Shown here: piece after piece, positions 41,168-51,353 of the stretch | How positions within the stretch are numbered: position 1 is the first letter of the stretch | How the letters are laid out: each line of letters begins with the position of its first letter | Assembly: GCA_026400535.1 (NCBI GenBank) | Contig: JAPLOU010000043.1 | Location: 115,729 to 179,728, forward strand | Direction of reading: 5' to 3' | Origin: Hyphomicrobiales bacterium | Lineage (GTDB): Bacteria; Pseudomonadota; Alphaproteobacteria; Rhizobiales; Beijerinckiaceae | DNA length: 64,000 nucleotides | Notes under the pieces: model-generated | What the model was told of the DNA's origin: nothing | Seen by the model: the letters and a program-made list of their open reading frames with translations, nothing else | Database searches by the model: none | Made by a program: the position numbers and the translations under genes

Positions 41168-44100
41168 TCACCGCCCGATCACGTCGATTTGGCCGTAGCC
41201 CGTGCGGCCGAACTTCTCGGGGCGGTACATGTCCTCGATCACGGCGGGCGGGTGGATATAGCGGCCCGGAGAGACGGCTCGCACCATGTAGGCCACCGAA
41301 TAGATCGCCTGCCTGTCGTCCCAGCGATCGAACACGGCCACAAAACGATCATCGCGGTATTCGGTGGTGGTCGGCTCGACCTCGCGCTTGAGCCAGTTCA
41401 GCGCCTCGACCTTGCCGGAATCGACAAGGCTGGGGTTGTCGATCTCCAGACCTGCCGGCAGATGATCCACCAGCAGCAGTGATCCACGGCGCTTTTCACG
41501 CTCGGTCACTGTCAGCACCACGACCAGACGGTCATTTTGCGCCACGGTCGACACATCAAGCTTCTGTCCGTTCAGGCGGTAGTAGCTGCGCTCGACCTGA
41601 TAGCCATGGGTGGCGGACGGCTGCGGCTCCAGTGGATTGCCACTGACGGTCAGCACGGCATCGACGGGGGCAGCGCCGGTGTTGGCGATCACCAACGGCC
41701 TGGCTTGGAGGGCAGCAGCGCTGTCCTTGCGGTGCAGTGCGCCGGCCTGGGGCTGGCCATCCACCGTCAGGGTCAGCTGGCTGGCGTCGCGCTGCCCGGC
41801 CTGCGCCGCCAGCACCAGCCAGGCGTTCTCTTGGGTGGAGGTGTATCGGCTGGCGGTGCGGGCTTCGCTCACGACGGCGGCGGTTTGCAAAAGTTCTCCG
41901 CGCGCCAGATTGGCCTCCGCCGCCAGCGTCAGGATCGCGGCCGAATCCCGCAGGCGGGAGCCGTAGTCGCGGCGCGCATCGGTCGGGCTGTCCCGCAAGG
42001 CGACCAGCGCCCGGATGGCGTCCTGAAAGCCTCGCTCGGCGCGCGTGCGATCGCCGAGCAGCGCCAGCGCTGCAGCGATCTGGCCACGCGCCAGAGGCGT
42101 CGGCGCTTCGGAAAGCTTGGTGTCGATGATGTAGCGCAGATCGCTCATCATCGGCCGGCCATTCCGGGCGAGCACATAGAGGGCGTAGGTGATCTGCTCG
42201 CCGCCATCGGCCTTGAACTCGGGCTGGTTGACAATGCGGTTGCGCAGCCGGTCAAGCCCGACATCGAGCGCGCGGGCCGGCACGGTGAAGCCCTTCTCAC
42301 GCGCACGGGTCAGGAAGTCGAGCGCATAGGCGTCCAGCCAGAGATCATCGCCGCCGACCGACCACAGTCCGAAGGCGCCGGAGGAATCCTGCCGCGCCAG
42401 AATGCGGTCGATGGCGTCGCGCACACGGTCATCAAGCTTGTCGTCGAGCGCGAGACGCTCGCGACTGGCAAGTTGGTTGACATAGAGCAGCGGCAGCGCG
42501 CGGCTGATGATCTGCTCCGTGCAGCCATAAGGGTAGCGATCCAGCGCCGCCAGCAAGGCCGGCACGTCGATGCCGCCATAGAGCGAAACGGAGGTGGAGA
42601 CAGAGCCGGAGCCAGGCAGCAGGTCCTCAGTCAGGTCGGACGAAACGGTCAGGCTTTCGCCGGGCGCAATCCGACGCACGACGCGCCGCAGCAGCGCGTC
42701 AGAGCCCGGAGCAACACGGATTGGCAGGCTGCGTTCGACGCCCACGCCGCCGGGACCGGTCAGTCTGATGCGGACCCCGCCGTCGCCCACGCCGGCTGCG
42801 GTCACCGGAATGGTGACTTGCGTCGCAGCGCCTGCCGCGAGTTGCACGCGGCGCGACAGAGCCTCGGCCGGCATGATCACCGGGCCGGAAGGCTCGATCT
42901 CGACGGCGTAATCGCCTGCCGGGCCTTCGACATTGTCGATCCGGACGTGGAAGCGCGAGCGGTCGCCGAGATTGAGGAAACGCGGCAGGGTGGCCTGCGC
43001 CACCAGTGCGTCGCGGATGATCACCTCGCGCGAGGCCGAGCCGACCTTGCCGGCCGTCCAGGCAATCACGTCGACGCGCACGGCGCCGTCAAAGGCGGGG
43101 ATCTCGAAATCGACCGTCGCCTTGCCGTCCGCGCCGACCTTGACCACGCCGGAAGTGCGCGCCAGCGGGGCCTCCCGCGGCGGCGAGATCGAGGTGTCGA
43201 CGCCGGCGTCGCCGCCAGAGCGTATGGCGCCGCGGGTGCCCTGCATCCCGTCGATCAGGAACCCGTAAAGGTCACGGACCTCGGAGCCGAGCTGGCGCTG
43301 GCCAAAATAGAATTCCGCGGGCTTCGGCGGTTCGTGACGGGTCAGGTTGAGAATGCCGACATCAACTGCCGATACGGTGATGAAGGCCTCCTCGCCCGCA
43401 GCAAGCCCGGCGAGCGAAACAGGAATACTGAGCGCAGTGCGCGGCCTGATACGCTGAGGCAAGTCGAGCGCGACAGGCAAGGTCCGAGCGGCCTTGTCAA
43501 CCGAAAACCAGGCCACGCCGAGCGCGCGGCCCGGCATGCGTCTGGCGGCCTGATCGAGCGGCCTGTGCGCAAGCACGACCGCATAGGCTCCCGCGCCCCA
43601 GTTGCCGCTCGCCTCAAGCCGGACCTGCGCGCCGCCTGCCGGCAGGTCGATTTCGCGCCATTCCTGCACCTTGTCCGCAATGATCGCGACGGTTGCCCGG
43701 CCGGCAAAGCGGGGCTTGATGTTCATGGTCATCGCCTCGCCAGCGCGGTAGGCCTCCTTGTCGAGAGCGACGTCGAGCACGTCAGGCGTGTCCGCCGTCG
43801 GCTCGCCGGTGTAGCCAACCGAATAGGTCAGCGAGGTCTGGGCGCGGCCCATGCTGATATCGAGGCGATAGGTGCCCCAATCGACTGGGATGGCCAGACG
43901 GGCGGGATCGCCGGCGCCGACACTGAGCCGTCCGTCGGCGATGCGGCGCGTCGTACGGGTCGCCTCGTAATTCCAGCGGCCATCGCTGAGATACCACTGC
44001 CAGGTGCGGTCGATGCGCGACACGGTCCAGGTCAGGCCTTCGCGGGTGAGGCGTGAGCCATCCGGGTTGGCGGCGATCACGGCGAAATTCGCCATGGCTC

Positions 44101-46423
44101 CCGCGCTCAGGGAGCCATCCTCGAACAGTTTCTTCACCGCCACGACAGGCTCGGACAGGGCAACCGGCAGCTTCAGCGTGCGCTCGACGGCGCGGCCACC
44201 GGATTCGCCGACACGAAGCTTGATGGTGGCCTCAAGCGGTCGCTGGCTTTCGGTTGCCGGCAAGGTCACGGCCACGCGGGCCTTGCCTTCCGTGTCGGTG
44301 TTGCCGGCCTCCTCGATCTCCTTGGTGACAGGCTCGACCTTTTCGTCGGTCAGGCCGACGAGATAATCCTCATAGCCCTTCAGTGGGGTCCGGGAGGCGG
44401 CGCCAAGCGACACCTCGCCGCTGATCGCCAGGTCAGCTCCGGCAGCGCCATAAAGATAGCGGGCCGTGACGTCGACCAGGGCAGCGGAGCCCGCGCGGAT
44501 CGTCTCGGCGCGGGACGCCACCGTGACGTCAAGGCGGTCAGGCACATAATCCTCGACAAGGAACCTGGCTTCGCCGATCGGCCTTGCCTTGAGGTCGGCA
44601 TAGGCCTCGACGCGCCAGGTGCCGCGCGCGGCGCCGGAGAACAGGGCGAGCGAATGAGCCCTGCCGCCACCGCCCTGATCCTGCACCACGATCCGGCGGT
44701 GCTCGACGCCGTCCGGGCGCTTGTAGATCAAGGTGATGGGCAGGCTGGCGACGGCCCTGCCCGCTGCGTCGCGCAGCAGCGTCGTCACATTCACCGTCTC
44801 GCCGGGGCGATAGACACCGCGTTCGGTGGCAAGGAACGCGTCAAGGCCGACCGGCGCCAGCCGGCCCTTGACGCCCCGATCCGCCAGATCGAAGGCGGAC
44901 CCGGCCAGATCGAGGAAGCCATAATCGCCCCTGCCGTCCGCTGCTGCAACCAGCGCCGGGGCCATTCCGTCAGCACCGCGCGCGAGGCCGCCGTCAAAGC
45001 GGGCATGGCCGGACGCGTCCGTCTTCAGCGTGGCGAGCACCTCGTTGTTGCGCGCGATGAGCCGCAGTTCCACATCGGCCATGGGTTGGGCAGTCGCGAG
45101 CGAACGGGCCAGCACATGCACACCGTCCGCCCCCGTGAAAGCGGTCAGGCCCATGTCGGAGACCACAAACCACTGGGTGACGAGGTCTTCGCCCGAGAGT
45201 CCGTCCTCCGGGTCCCCTGTGGGCGAGAGCGCCGGGCGACGCACGCGGGCGGTCATGACATGCACGCCGGGCTCGAGCTTCGGCACGGCCTCGGTCACGG
45301 GAAAGGCCGTGATCACGTCGCGGTTCAACTCGTTCCGGGTGGCAAGCTGGCCGCTCCAGAGCTTCACACCCTTCTGGCGCTCGATCTCGCGGGCCGAGAA
45401 ATCGCTGAGCTGTTTGAGAAAGTCATCCGAACGCACCGTCGGCGCCAGCGAGCGGTCGCCGATGCGGTAGATGTCGATCTCGACCTTGTCGGTGTTGACC
45501 GACACGACCGGAATGCCTTCCTGCCCGGTCTTGGGCAACACGTAATTGCGCCCGGTGAAGCGCGCTGACGGCGTCCGGTCGCGGACGTAGATGTCGTAAT
45601 CCGCCGTCTTCAGGAGTTGTTCCTCGACATTGGAGGGCAGGCCCTGCCGCAGTGCAATCCGGTAGCGCTCGCCATGCCTTAGGCCATCGACGCACAGTTG
45701 CTGGCCTTCGGCCGTGATCGCGGGCGACTGGGCGCCCTGAACGACGACGAAAGGCGCGAAATCGACGCGGCCACGCGCCAGCGGATCGGAAAAGCTGAAG
45801 CAGATGCGCGGCGTGGCCGCATCATTGTCGACCTTGTAGTCACGGATCTGGAAGCCGCGCTTCTCACGCAGTTCCGTGTAGGTGGCCCGCAGGCGCGGAT
45901 TGTCGGCGGCGGCAAGGCTCAGGCGATAGGCGTCGAGGGCTGGCCGCCACATTTCGCGGGCTTCATAGGCCCGGCCGAGAAGGGCCAGCGCCGAGGCCTC
46001 CTGCGGCCTCGTCCGCGCGCGCTCGTAGGCGGCATAGGCGGCGGTGGTACCGGTTTCCCGGTTCGTGTAGCGCTCGCTCCAGTCCTGTGTGGCGTCAGCA
46101 ACGCCCAGCGCGGTCTGGGCATAGCTCAGCCAGTTGGAGGGATCGCGCGGGTCGGCTGTGACGGCGGCGGCGGCGGCGGCCAGGGCGGGCTTGGGGTTGC
46201 CAGCACGCAAGGCATTGGCAGCATCCTGCCGCCAGCCCTGCGCCGGCTTGGCGGACGCGTTTGGTACAGCCCGGCGCAAGGTTTCCTCAAGGCGCACCGC
46301 GTCCGAGCGAAGATCTTCCCGCACCAGCGCCTTCTGCGCGAAGGCGCCGCCCGGAACCAGAACGGCGAACGACAGCACGGCCACGCACACAAGTACGGTC
46401 CAAAGGCGGCCCAGCATGGTCAT
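41168..46423 (-). CDS. Bacterial alpha-2-macroglobulin family protein (YfhM-like) with thioester motif
   Basis: About 1750 aa; YPYGCTEQIISRALPLLYVNQL contains CxEQ; GVYRPGETVNVTTLLRDAAG; downstream of pbpC partner. Confidence 0.93.
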   Translation of the reverse strand: MTMLGRLWTVLVCVAVLSFAVLVPGGAFAQKALVREDLRSDAVRLEETLRRAVPNASAKPAQGWRQDAANALRAGNPKPALAAAAAAVTADPRDPSNWLSYAQTALGVADATQDWSERYTNRETGTTAAYAAYERARTRPQEASALALLGRAYEAREMWRPALDAYRLSLAAADNPRLRATYTELREKRGFQIRDYKVDNDAATPRICFSFSDPLARGRVDFAPFVVVQGAQSPAITAEGQQLCVDGLRHGERYRIALRQGLPSNVEEQLLKTADYDIYVRDRTPSARFTGRNYVLPKTGQEGIPVVSVNTDKVEIDIYRIGDRSLAPTVRSDDFLKQLSDFSAREIERQKGVKLWSGQLATRNELNRDVITAFPVTEAVPKLEPGVHVMTARVRRPALSPTGDPEDGLSGEDLVTQWFVVSDMGLTAFTGADGVHVLARSLATAQPMADVELRLIARNNEVLATLKTDASGHARFDGGLARGADGMAPALVAAADGRGDYGFLDLAGSAFDLADRGVKGRLAPVGLDAFLATERGVYRPGETVNVTTLLRDAAGRAVASLPITLIYKRPDGVEHRRIVVQDQGGGGRAHSLALFSGAARGTWRVEAYADLKARPIGEARFLVEDYVPDRLDVTVASRAETIRAGSAALVDVTARYLYGAAGADLAISGEVSLGAASRTPLKGYEDYLVGLTDEKVEPVTKEIEEAGNTDTEGKARVAVTLPATESQRPLEATIKLRVGESGGRAVERTLKLPVALSEPVVAVKKLFEDGSLSAGAMANFAVIAANPDGSRLTREGLTWTVSRIDRTWQWYLSDGRWNYEATRTTRRIADGRLSVGAGDPARLAIPVDWGTYRLDISMGRAQTSLTYSVGYTGEPTADTPDVLDVALDKEAYRAGEAMTMNIKPRFAGRATVAIIADKVQEWREIDLPAGGAQVRLEASGNWGAGAYAVVLAHRPLDQAARRMPGRALGVAWFSVDKAARTLPVALDLPQRIRPRTALSIPVSLAGLAAGEEAFITVSAVDVGILNLTRHEPPKPAEFYFGQRQLGSEVRDLYGFLIDGMQGTRGAIRSGGDAGVDTSISPPREAPLARTSGVVKVGADGKATVDFEIPAFDGAVRVDVIAWTAGKVGSASREVIIRDALVAQATLPRFLNLGDRSRFHVRIDNVEGPAGDYAVEIEPSGPVIMPAEALSRRVQLAAGAATQVTIPVTAAGVGDGGVRIRLTGPGGVGVERSLPIRVAPGSDALLRRVVRRIAPGESLTVSSDLTEDLLPGSGSVSTSVSLYGGIDVPALLAALDRYPYGCTEQIISRALPLLYVNQLASRERLALDDKLDDRVRDAIDRILARQDSSGAFGLWSVGGDDLWLDAYALDFLTRAREKGFTVPARALDVGLDRLRNRIVNQPEFKADGGEQITYALYVLARNGRPMMSDLRYIIDTKLSEAPTPLARGQIAAALALLGDRTRAERGFQDAIRALVALRDSPTDARRDYGSRLRDSAAILTLAAEANLARGELLQTAAVVSEARTASRYTSTQENAWLVLAAQAGQRDASQLTLTVDGQPQAGALHRKDSAAALQARPLVIANTGAAPVDAVLTVSGNPLEPQPSATHGYQVERSYYRLNGQKLDVSTVAQNDRLVVVLTVTEREKRRGSLLLVDHLPAGLEIDNPSLVDSGKVEALNWLKREVEPTTTEYRDDRFVAVFDRWDDRQAIYSVAYMVRAVSPGRYIHPPAVIEDMYRPEKFGRTGYGQIDVIGR

Positions 46424-46620
46424 CTCCCCGGCTCTGTCCATCCATGCAGCAGCCGCAGGCCGCCGCACTCCGCCTTGAAGCTTAGCAGCGAAGAAGGCGT
46501 CCGCAAGGCAAAGCCGCCTGGCCTACCCGCAAAGATCGGCGCATGAGCCGACCCAATGCCATCGCGACATCGCCGCAAAGGCGCACTAGGCTGCAAGCCG
46601 CCTGGACAGAGGAGAGTTTC

Positions 46621-47277
46621 ATGCCGACTTCAACGCCCATCACGGTTGCCATCTACTCCGATGTGATCTGCCCCTGGTGCTATCTCGGCAAGAAGCGGCT
46701 TGAGGAGGGGCTGAAACGCGCAGGTGTCAGCGATGCCGAAATCGCCTGGCTGCCCTATGAGCTCAACCCCGGCATGCCCGAGGAAGGCGTTGAACGGACC
46801 GCCTATCTCGACGGCAAATTCGGGCCCGGCCAGCGCGCCGCGATCGAGGCACGGCTCACCGACGCGGCGCAGCAGGACAACCTCGCCTTCAACTGGCCGG
46901 GTATCAAGCGCACGCCCAACACGCGCAAGGCCCATGTTCTGGTGGCACTCGCCAGCGGCCAGGGCCAGGGCCACGCGGCCAAGGGCGCGTTGATGAAAGC
47001 CTATTTCGAACAGGGCCGGGACATCGGCCAGAACGAGGTGCTGATCGACATCGCCATGGCGCATGGCCTTTCCGCAGCCGAGCTTCTGGCCGCCTTCAGG
47101 GACCAGGCCCTCAACGCCGAGATTGTCCGGCTTGAAGCGCAGGCGCAGCAGATGGGAGTGCAGGGCGTGCCCTTCTTCATCGTCAACAACCGCTTCGGCG
47201 TGTCCGGCGCGCAACCTGCCGTGATGTGGGCGGAAGCCTTGCCGAAGATGATGGCGGAGCGCGCGCAAGCCGTGTGA
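46621..47277 (+). CDS. DsbA family oxidoreductase (FrnE-like)
   Basis: VAIYSDVICPWCYLGKKRLEEGL (CPWC), GVQGVPFFIVNNRFGVSGAQP. Confidence 0.92.
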   Translation: MPTSTPITVAIYSDVICPWCYLGKKRLEEGLKRAGVSDAEIAWLPYELNPGMPEEGVERTAYLDGKFGPGQRAAIEARLTDAAQQDNLAFNWPGIKRTPNTRKAHVLVALASGQGQGHAAKGALMKAYFEQGRDIGQNEVLIDIAMAHGLSAAELLAAFRDQALNAEIVRLEAQAQQMGVQGVPFFIVNNRFGVSGAQPAVMWAEALPKMMAERAQAV

Positions 47278-47372
47278 GTGCGCCGGCCAGGATGATCAGC
47301 GCAACCAAGGTTGCGCCGCATCAGGCTGTGCCCTAGTTCTCTGGAAGCCATCTGTTTCCGGAGATCCGACAC

Positions 47373-48482
47373 ATGTTCAAGCGGCTCGTTTCGCGTTGTC
47401 TTCCATGGTTGCCGGCTGCCGCCCTGCTTCTGGGGGCAGGCGCAGCCCTCGCCCAGGAGCGTGTCGTCAACGTCTACAACTGGACGGACTATGTTGATCC
47501 GAAGGTGCTGGAGGATTTCAGCAAGGATACGGGCATCCGGGTTGTCTACGACATGTATGACAACAACGAGATCGTCGAAACCAAGCTGCTGGCAGGTCGC
47601 TCGGGCTACGACGTCGTGGTGCCTTCGGGCCCCTTCCTGGCCCGGCTGATCAAGGCCGGCGTGTTTCTGCCGCTCGACCGGAGCAAGCTGCCCAACGCCG
47701 CCAGCATCTGGCCCGACGTTGCCAGCCGCCTCGCCACCCATGATCCGGGCAATCGCTTTGCGGTCAACTACATGTGGGGCACCACCGGCATCGGCATCAA
47801 CATCAAGAAGGTGCAGGAGCGGCTTGGGACGGCTCTGCCGCTGAACTCCTGGGACCTGGTGATGAAGCCGGAATTCTCCAACAAGCTGAAAGATTGCGGC
47901 ATCTACATGCTCGACGCGCCCGAGGACCTCTTTCCGGGCACGCTCAACTATCTCGGCATCAACCCCGATTCCAAGACCGAGGCCGACCTCAGGAAGGCGG
48001 GAGACGCGCTGTTCCGGATTCGCGGCAACATCCGCAAGTTCCACTCGTCGGAGTATATCAATGCCCTCGCCAATGGCGATATCTGCATGGCTGTGGGCTA
48101 CTCAGGCGACATCCTGCAGGCGAAGAAGCGTGCCGAGGATGCGAAGAACGGTGTCGAGATCGGCTATATCATCCCCAAGGAGGGCGCGCTGATGTGGTTC
48201 GACTCCATGGCGATCCCGGCGGACGCGAAGAACCCGGCCGAGGCCCATGCTTTCATCGACTACATGCTGCGGCCAGACGTAGCCGCGCGGAACACCGACT
48301 TCGTCTCCTACGCCACCGGAAACCTGCCGGCGCGGGCGCTGGTGAAGCCCGAGATCAGAGGCAATCCCGGCGTCTACCCGGACGAGGCGACGTTCAAGCG
48401 GCTGTTCACGAACACGGCCTACGATGAGCGTGCGCAGCGGATCGTCACCCGCCTCTGGACCCGGATCAAGACAGGGCGTTAG
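47373..48482 (+). CDS. Polyamine ABC transporter substrate-binding protein (PotF-like)
   Basis: VVNVYNWTDYVDPKVLEDFSKDTGIRVVYDMYDNNEIVETKLLAG; DSMAIPADAKNPAEAHAFIDYML. Confidence 0.93.
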   Translation: MFKRLVSRCLPWLPAAALLLGAGAALAQERVVNVYNWTDYVDPKVLEDFSKDTGIRVVYDMYDNNEIVETKLLAGRSGYDVVVPSGPFLARLIKAGVFLPLDRSKLPNAASIWPDVASRLATHDPGNRFAVNYMWGTTGIGINIKKVQERLGTALPLNSWDLVMKPEFSNKLKDCGIYMLDAPEDLFPGTLNYLGINPDSKTEADLRKAGDALFRIRGNIRKFHSSEYINALANGDICMAVGYSGDILQAKKRAEDAKNGVEIGYIIPKEGALMWFDSMAIPADAKNPAEAHAFIDYMLRPDVAARNTDFVSYATGNLPARALVKPEIRGNPGVYPDEATFKRLFTNTAYDERAQRIVTRLWTRIKTGR

Positions 48483-48537
48483 CGCAACAGCATCGCTGCG
48501 GTGCCACGCGCGGCTGCGGCCGGCGGCACTTCCGTCC

Positions 48538-49656
48538 TCACACGCGCATCGGCATCAGCACATACAGTGCGCTGGCACCCTCGCGATCCTGAATGATGGT
48601 GGGTGAGCCAGGATCGGCCAGCCTGAACAACGCGGTGTCACTGTCGAGCTGCGCCATGATGTCGAGCAGGTAGCGGGCGTTGAAGCCGATATCGAGCGGG
48701 CTGGCTTCGAAATCGACCTCGATCTCCTCGGTCGCGGAGCCTGAATCAGGATTGGTCACGGCGAGCGTCATCCGGCCATCGGCCATCGACAGCTTCACGG
48801 CCCGGCCTCGCTCCGACGAGATCGTCGAGACACGGTCAACGGCGATGGCGAATTCGGCGCGGTTGACCGTGAGCCGCTTGTCATTGCCGGACGGGATCAC
48901 GCGACCGTAGTCAGGGAAGGTACCGTCGATCAGCTTCGAGGTCAGGACCACATCGCCGACGGCGACGCGGATCTTCGAGGCCGAGAGTTGGACTTCGACG
49001 GTGTCTTCGCCACCCTCGAGCAGTTTCTGGATTTCCGTCACGGCCTTGCGCGGCACGATCACGCCCGGCATGCCGGCGGCGCCCGCAGGCGCCGGGGTCT
49101 CGACGCGCGCAAGCCTGTGCCCGTCGGTCGCGACTGCGCGCAGGACCGTGCGGCCTTCGACGTCGAGCGTGTGGAAATAGATGCCGTTGAGATAGTAGCG
49201 CGTCTCCTCGGTCGAGACGGCGAACTGGGTCTTGTCGATCAGCCGCTTGAAGTCTCCCGCCGGCAGCGTGAAGACATGCGGCATCTCACCGGCAGTGATG
49301 TCAGGAAAATCGGTCTCGGGCAGGGTCTGCAGGGTGAAACGCGAACGGCCGGAGCGCACGGTCATCTGGCCGGTCTCGCCGGTGGTCTCCAGCGAGATCT
49401 GGCCACCCTCGGGCAGCTTGCGGACGATGTCGTAGATCACGACCGCCGGTACGGTGCTTGCGCCGGCCATCGCCACATCGGCCTGGACGCTCTCGACGAC
49501 CTCAATGTCGAGATCGGTGGCCTTCAGGCGCAAACCCGTCACGCCAGCGCTCATCAGCACATTGGAGAGGATCGGAATCGTATTGCGGCGCTCAACAACG
49601 CGATGCACATGGCCGAGTGCTTTGAGAAGCTGCGACCGTTCGACAGTAACCTTCAT
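48538..49656 (-). CDS. dnaN: DNA polymerase III beta subunit (sliding clamp)
   Basis: MKVTVERSQLLKALGHVHRVVERRNTIPILSNVL; C-terminal YVLMPMRV. Confidence 0.96.
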   Translation of the reverse strand: MKVTVERSQLLKALGHVHRVVERRNTIPILSNVLMSAGVTGLRLKATDLDIEVVESVQADVAMAGASTVPAVVIYDIVRKLPEGGQISLETTGETGQMTVRSGRSRFTLQTLPETDFPDITAGEMPHVFTLPAGDFKRLIDKTQFAVSTEETRYYLNGIYFHTLDVEGRTVLRAVATDGHRLARVETPAPAGAAGMPGVIVPRKAVTEIQKLLEGGEDTVEVQLSASKIRVAVGDVVLTSKLIDGTFPDYGRVIPSGNDKRLTVNRAEFAIAVDRVSTISSERGRAVKLSMADGRMTLAVTNPDSGSATEEIEVDFEASPLDIGFNARYLLDIMAQLDSDTALFRLADPGSPTIIQDREGASALYVLMPMRV

Positions 49657-49744
49657 GACCAACCTGAGCTTGGAGAAGCGGGCGGGAACCGCACCGCACA
49701 ACCTCTAGCAGGTCCCGCCGCGCGATTCCACAATCCTTGCCCAA

Positions 49745-49781
49745 GCCGCAGGGCGCGCGCAAGGCGCGCGCGCCCTGCGGC
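49745..49781. repeat. 16-bp perfect GC-rich inverted repeat between dnaA and dnaN
   Basis: GCCGCAGGGCGCGCGC-aaggc-GCGCGCGCCCTGCGGC read directly. Confidence 0.93.
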
Positions 49782-49818
49782 CGGCGCCATCAACAGCTTA
49801 AGGCAGGGGCAGGCGAAC

Positions 49819-51210
49819 TCAATCCATCAGCATCCGCTTGAGCAACTCGACCTCTTCGCTCAGTGTGCGATCGTCGCCGATCGCTCTTTCGATCTTGCGG
49901 ACGGCATGAAGGACTGTGGTATGGTCCCTGCCGCCGAAGCGTCGGCCAATTTCCGGCAAGGAACGCAAGGTCAGCGACTTCGACAAGTACATGGCGATTT
50001 GCCGCGGTTTCACGACGGCGGCGGTGCGGCGCTCCGAAAGGATGTCGGCACGGCTGACATTGTAGCGCGCCGCCACGAGCTTCTGGATGTCCTCGATCCT
50101 GACCCGCCTGGGCTCGCGAAGACGGACAAGGTCGCGGATGGCGATCTCCGCCGTCTCGACGGTGAGCGCAGTTCCCGACAAGGTGGAGTGGGCGAGAAGC
50201 CGGTTGGCGGCGCCATCCAGATCGCGGCCATTGGTGGCGATGGCGTGCGCCACATAGGTCGCCACATCGGCGGATATCTGGAAGCTGGGATGCACCGCGC
50301 CGAGCGCGTTCAGCCGTGCCGTCAGGATCTTCAGCCGCAGTTCCTCGTCGAGCGTTCCGATCTCCACCACAAGGCCGCCGGCCAGGCGCGAGCGGACCCG
50401 CTCGTCAAGGCTCTCGAGCTCGCTGGGCAAACGGTCCGCGGCGACAACAACCTGCTTGCCGGCGTCGATCAGCGCATTGATGGTGTGGCCAAACTCAAGC
50501 TGAATCTGTCGGCCCTGAATGAACTGGGCGTCGTCGATGACGAGCAGGTCGATGCCGCGCAGTTGCTCCTTGAATGTCAGCGCCGTCTGCGCCTTCAAGG
50601 CTGAGACAAAGCCATACATGAACTTGTCGGCGGTGAAGTAGGCCACCTTCTTGCCGAGGCGGATGGCCTCCTGGGCCACGGCCTGCACGAGGTGCGTCTT
50701 GCCGAGACCCACGCCAGCGTGGAGATAGAGCGGATTGTAGGGCGATGGCGAACCGACCAGCGCCGCGATGCGCTCGGCGGAGGCGAAGGCCAGCGCGTTG
50801 GAGCGCCCGACCACGAAGGAGGCGAACGACAGGCGGCGGTCAAGCGGCGAGCCGAGATGGTCGGCCAGAACCGTCGGCTGGGGCGCGAGCGCAGGCTGCG
50901 GGCGAACGGTCGCCGTCTGTGCCGGCGGCGCAGGGACGCTCGCAGCCCGTTGCTGGTCACGGTTGACGGTGCGCACTTCGACGACAAAGCCGCCGCCGGC
51001 GCCGAGCTCCGATGCGACCAGACCCATCAGGCGGTCCACATAGTGCGTTTCGATCCAGCTCTTCAGGAACCGGGTTGGAACGGAGACGACCGCGAGGTGG
51101 TCCTCGATGCGCTCGAGCTCCATGCGCGCGAACCAGCTCGAAAAAACGTCTTCTCCCAGTTCCGCACGCAAGCGCTGGCGCAGTCGTTCCCAGCCGGTTG
51201 CCCTGCTCAT
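49819..51210 (-). CDS. dnaA: Chromosomal replication initiator protein DnaA
   Basis: NPLYLHAGVGLGKTHLVQAVA, LLVIDDAQFIQGR, C-terminal GGRDHTTVLHAVRKIE; alternative start at 51258. Confidence 0.97.
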   Translation of the reverse strand: MSRATGWERLRQRLRAELGEDVFSSWFARMELERIEDHLAVVSVPTRFLKSWIETHYVDRLMGLVASELGAGGGFVVEVRTVNRDQQRAASVPAPPAQTATVRPQPALAPQPTVLADHLGSPLDRRLSFASFVVGRSNALAFASAERIAALVGSPSPYNPLYLHAGVGLGKTHLVQAVAQEAIRLGKKVAYFTADKFMYGFVSALKAQTALTFKEQLRGIDLLVIDDAQFIQGRQIQLEFGHTINALIDAGKQVVVAADRLPSELESLDERVRSRLAGGLVVEIGTLDEELRLKILTARLNALGAVHPSFQISADVATYVAHAIATNGRDLDGAANRLLAHSTLSGTALTVETAEIAIRDLVRLREPRRVRIEDIQKLVAARYNVSRADILSERRTAAVVKPRQIAMYLSKSLTLRSLPEIGRRFGGRDHTTVLHAVRKIERAIGDDRTLSEEVELLKRMLMD

Positions 51211-51353
51211 CGTGTCGTTCCCACCCGAGGGCTTGTGGCTTTCGGAGTCGAGATACATGTCTTCACCCTACGCGCGACGCCGCCGCCCGGCGCACACGGT
51301 CCATTGACGTTAAGTTGAGCGTTCCCTTGATGCCCTTCCCCCGGCATCTGGGC

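Noticed and set aside
41537-44056. 839-aa ORF on the + strand
   Set aside because: Antisense to the alpha-2-macroglobulin gene; typical GC-rich shadow ORF.
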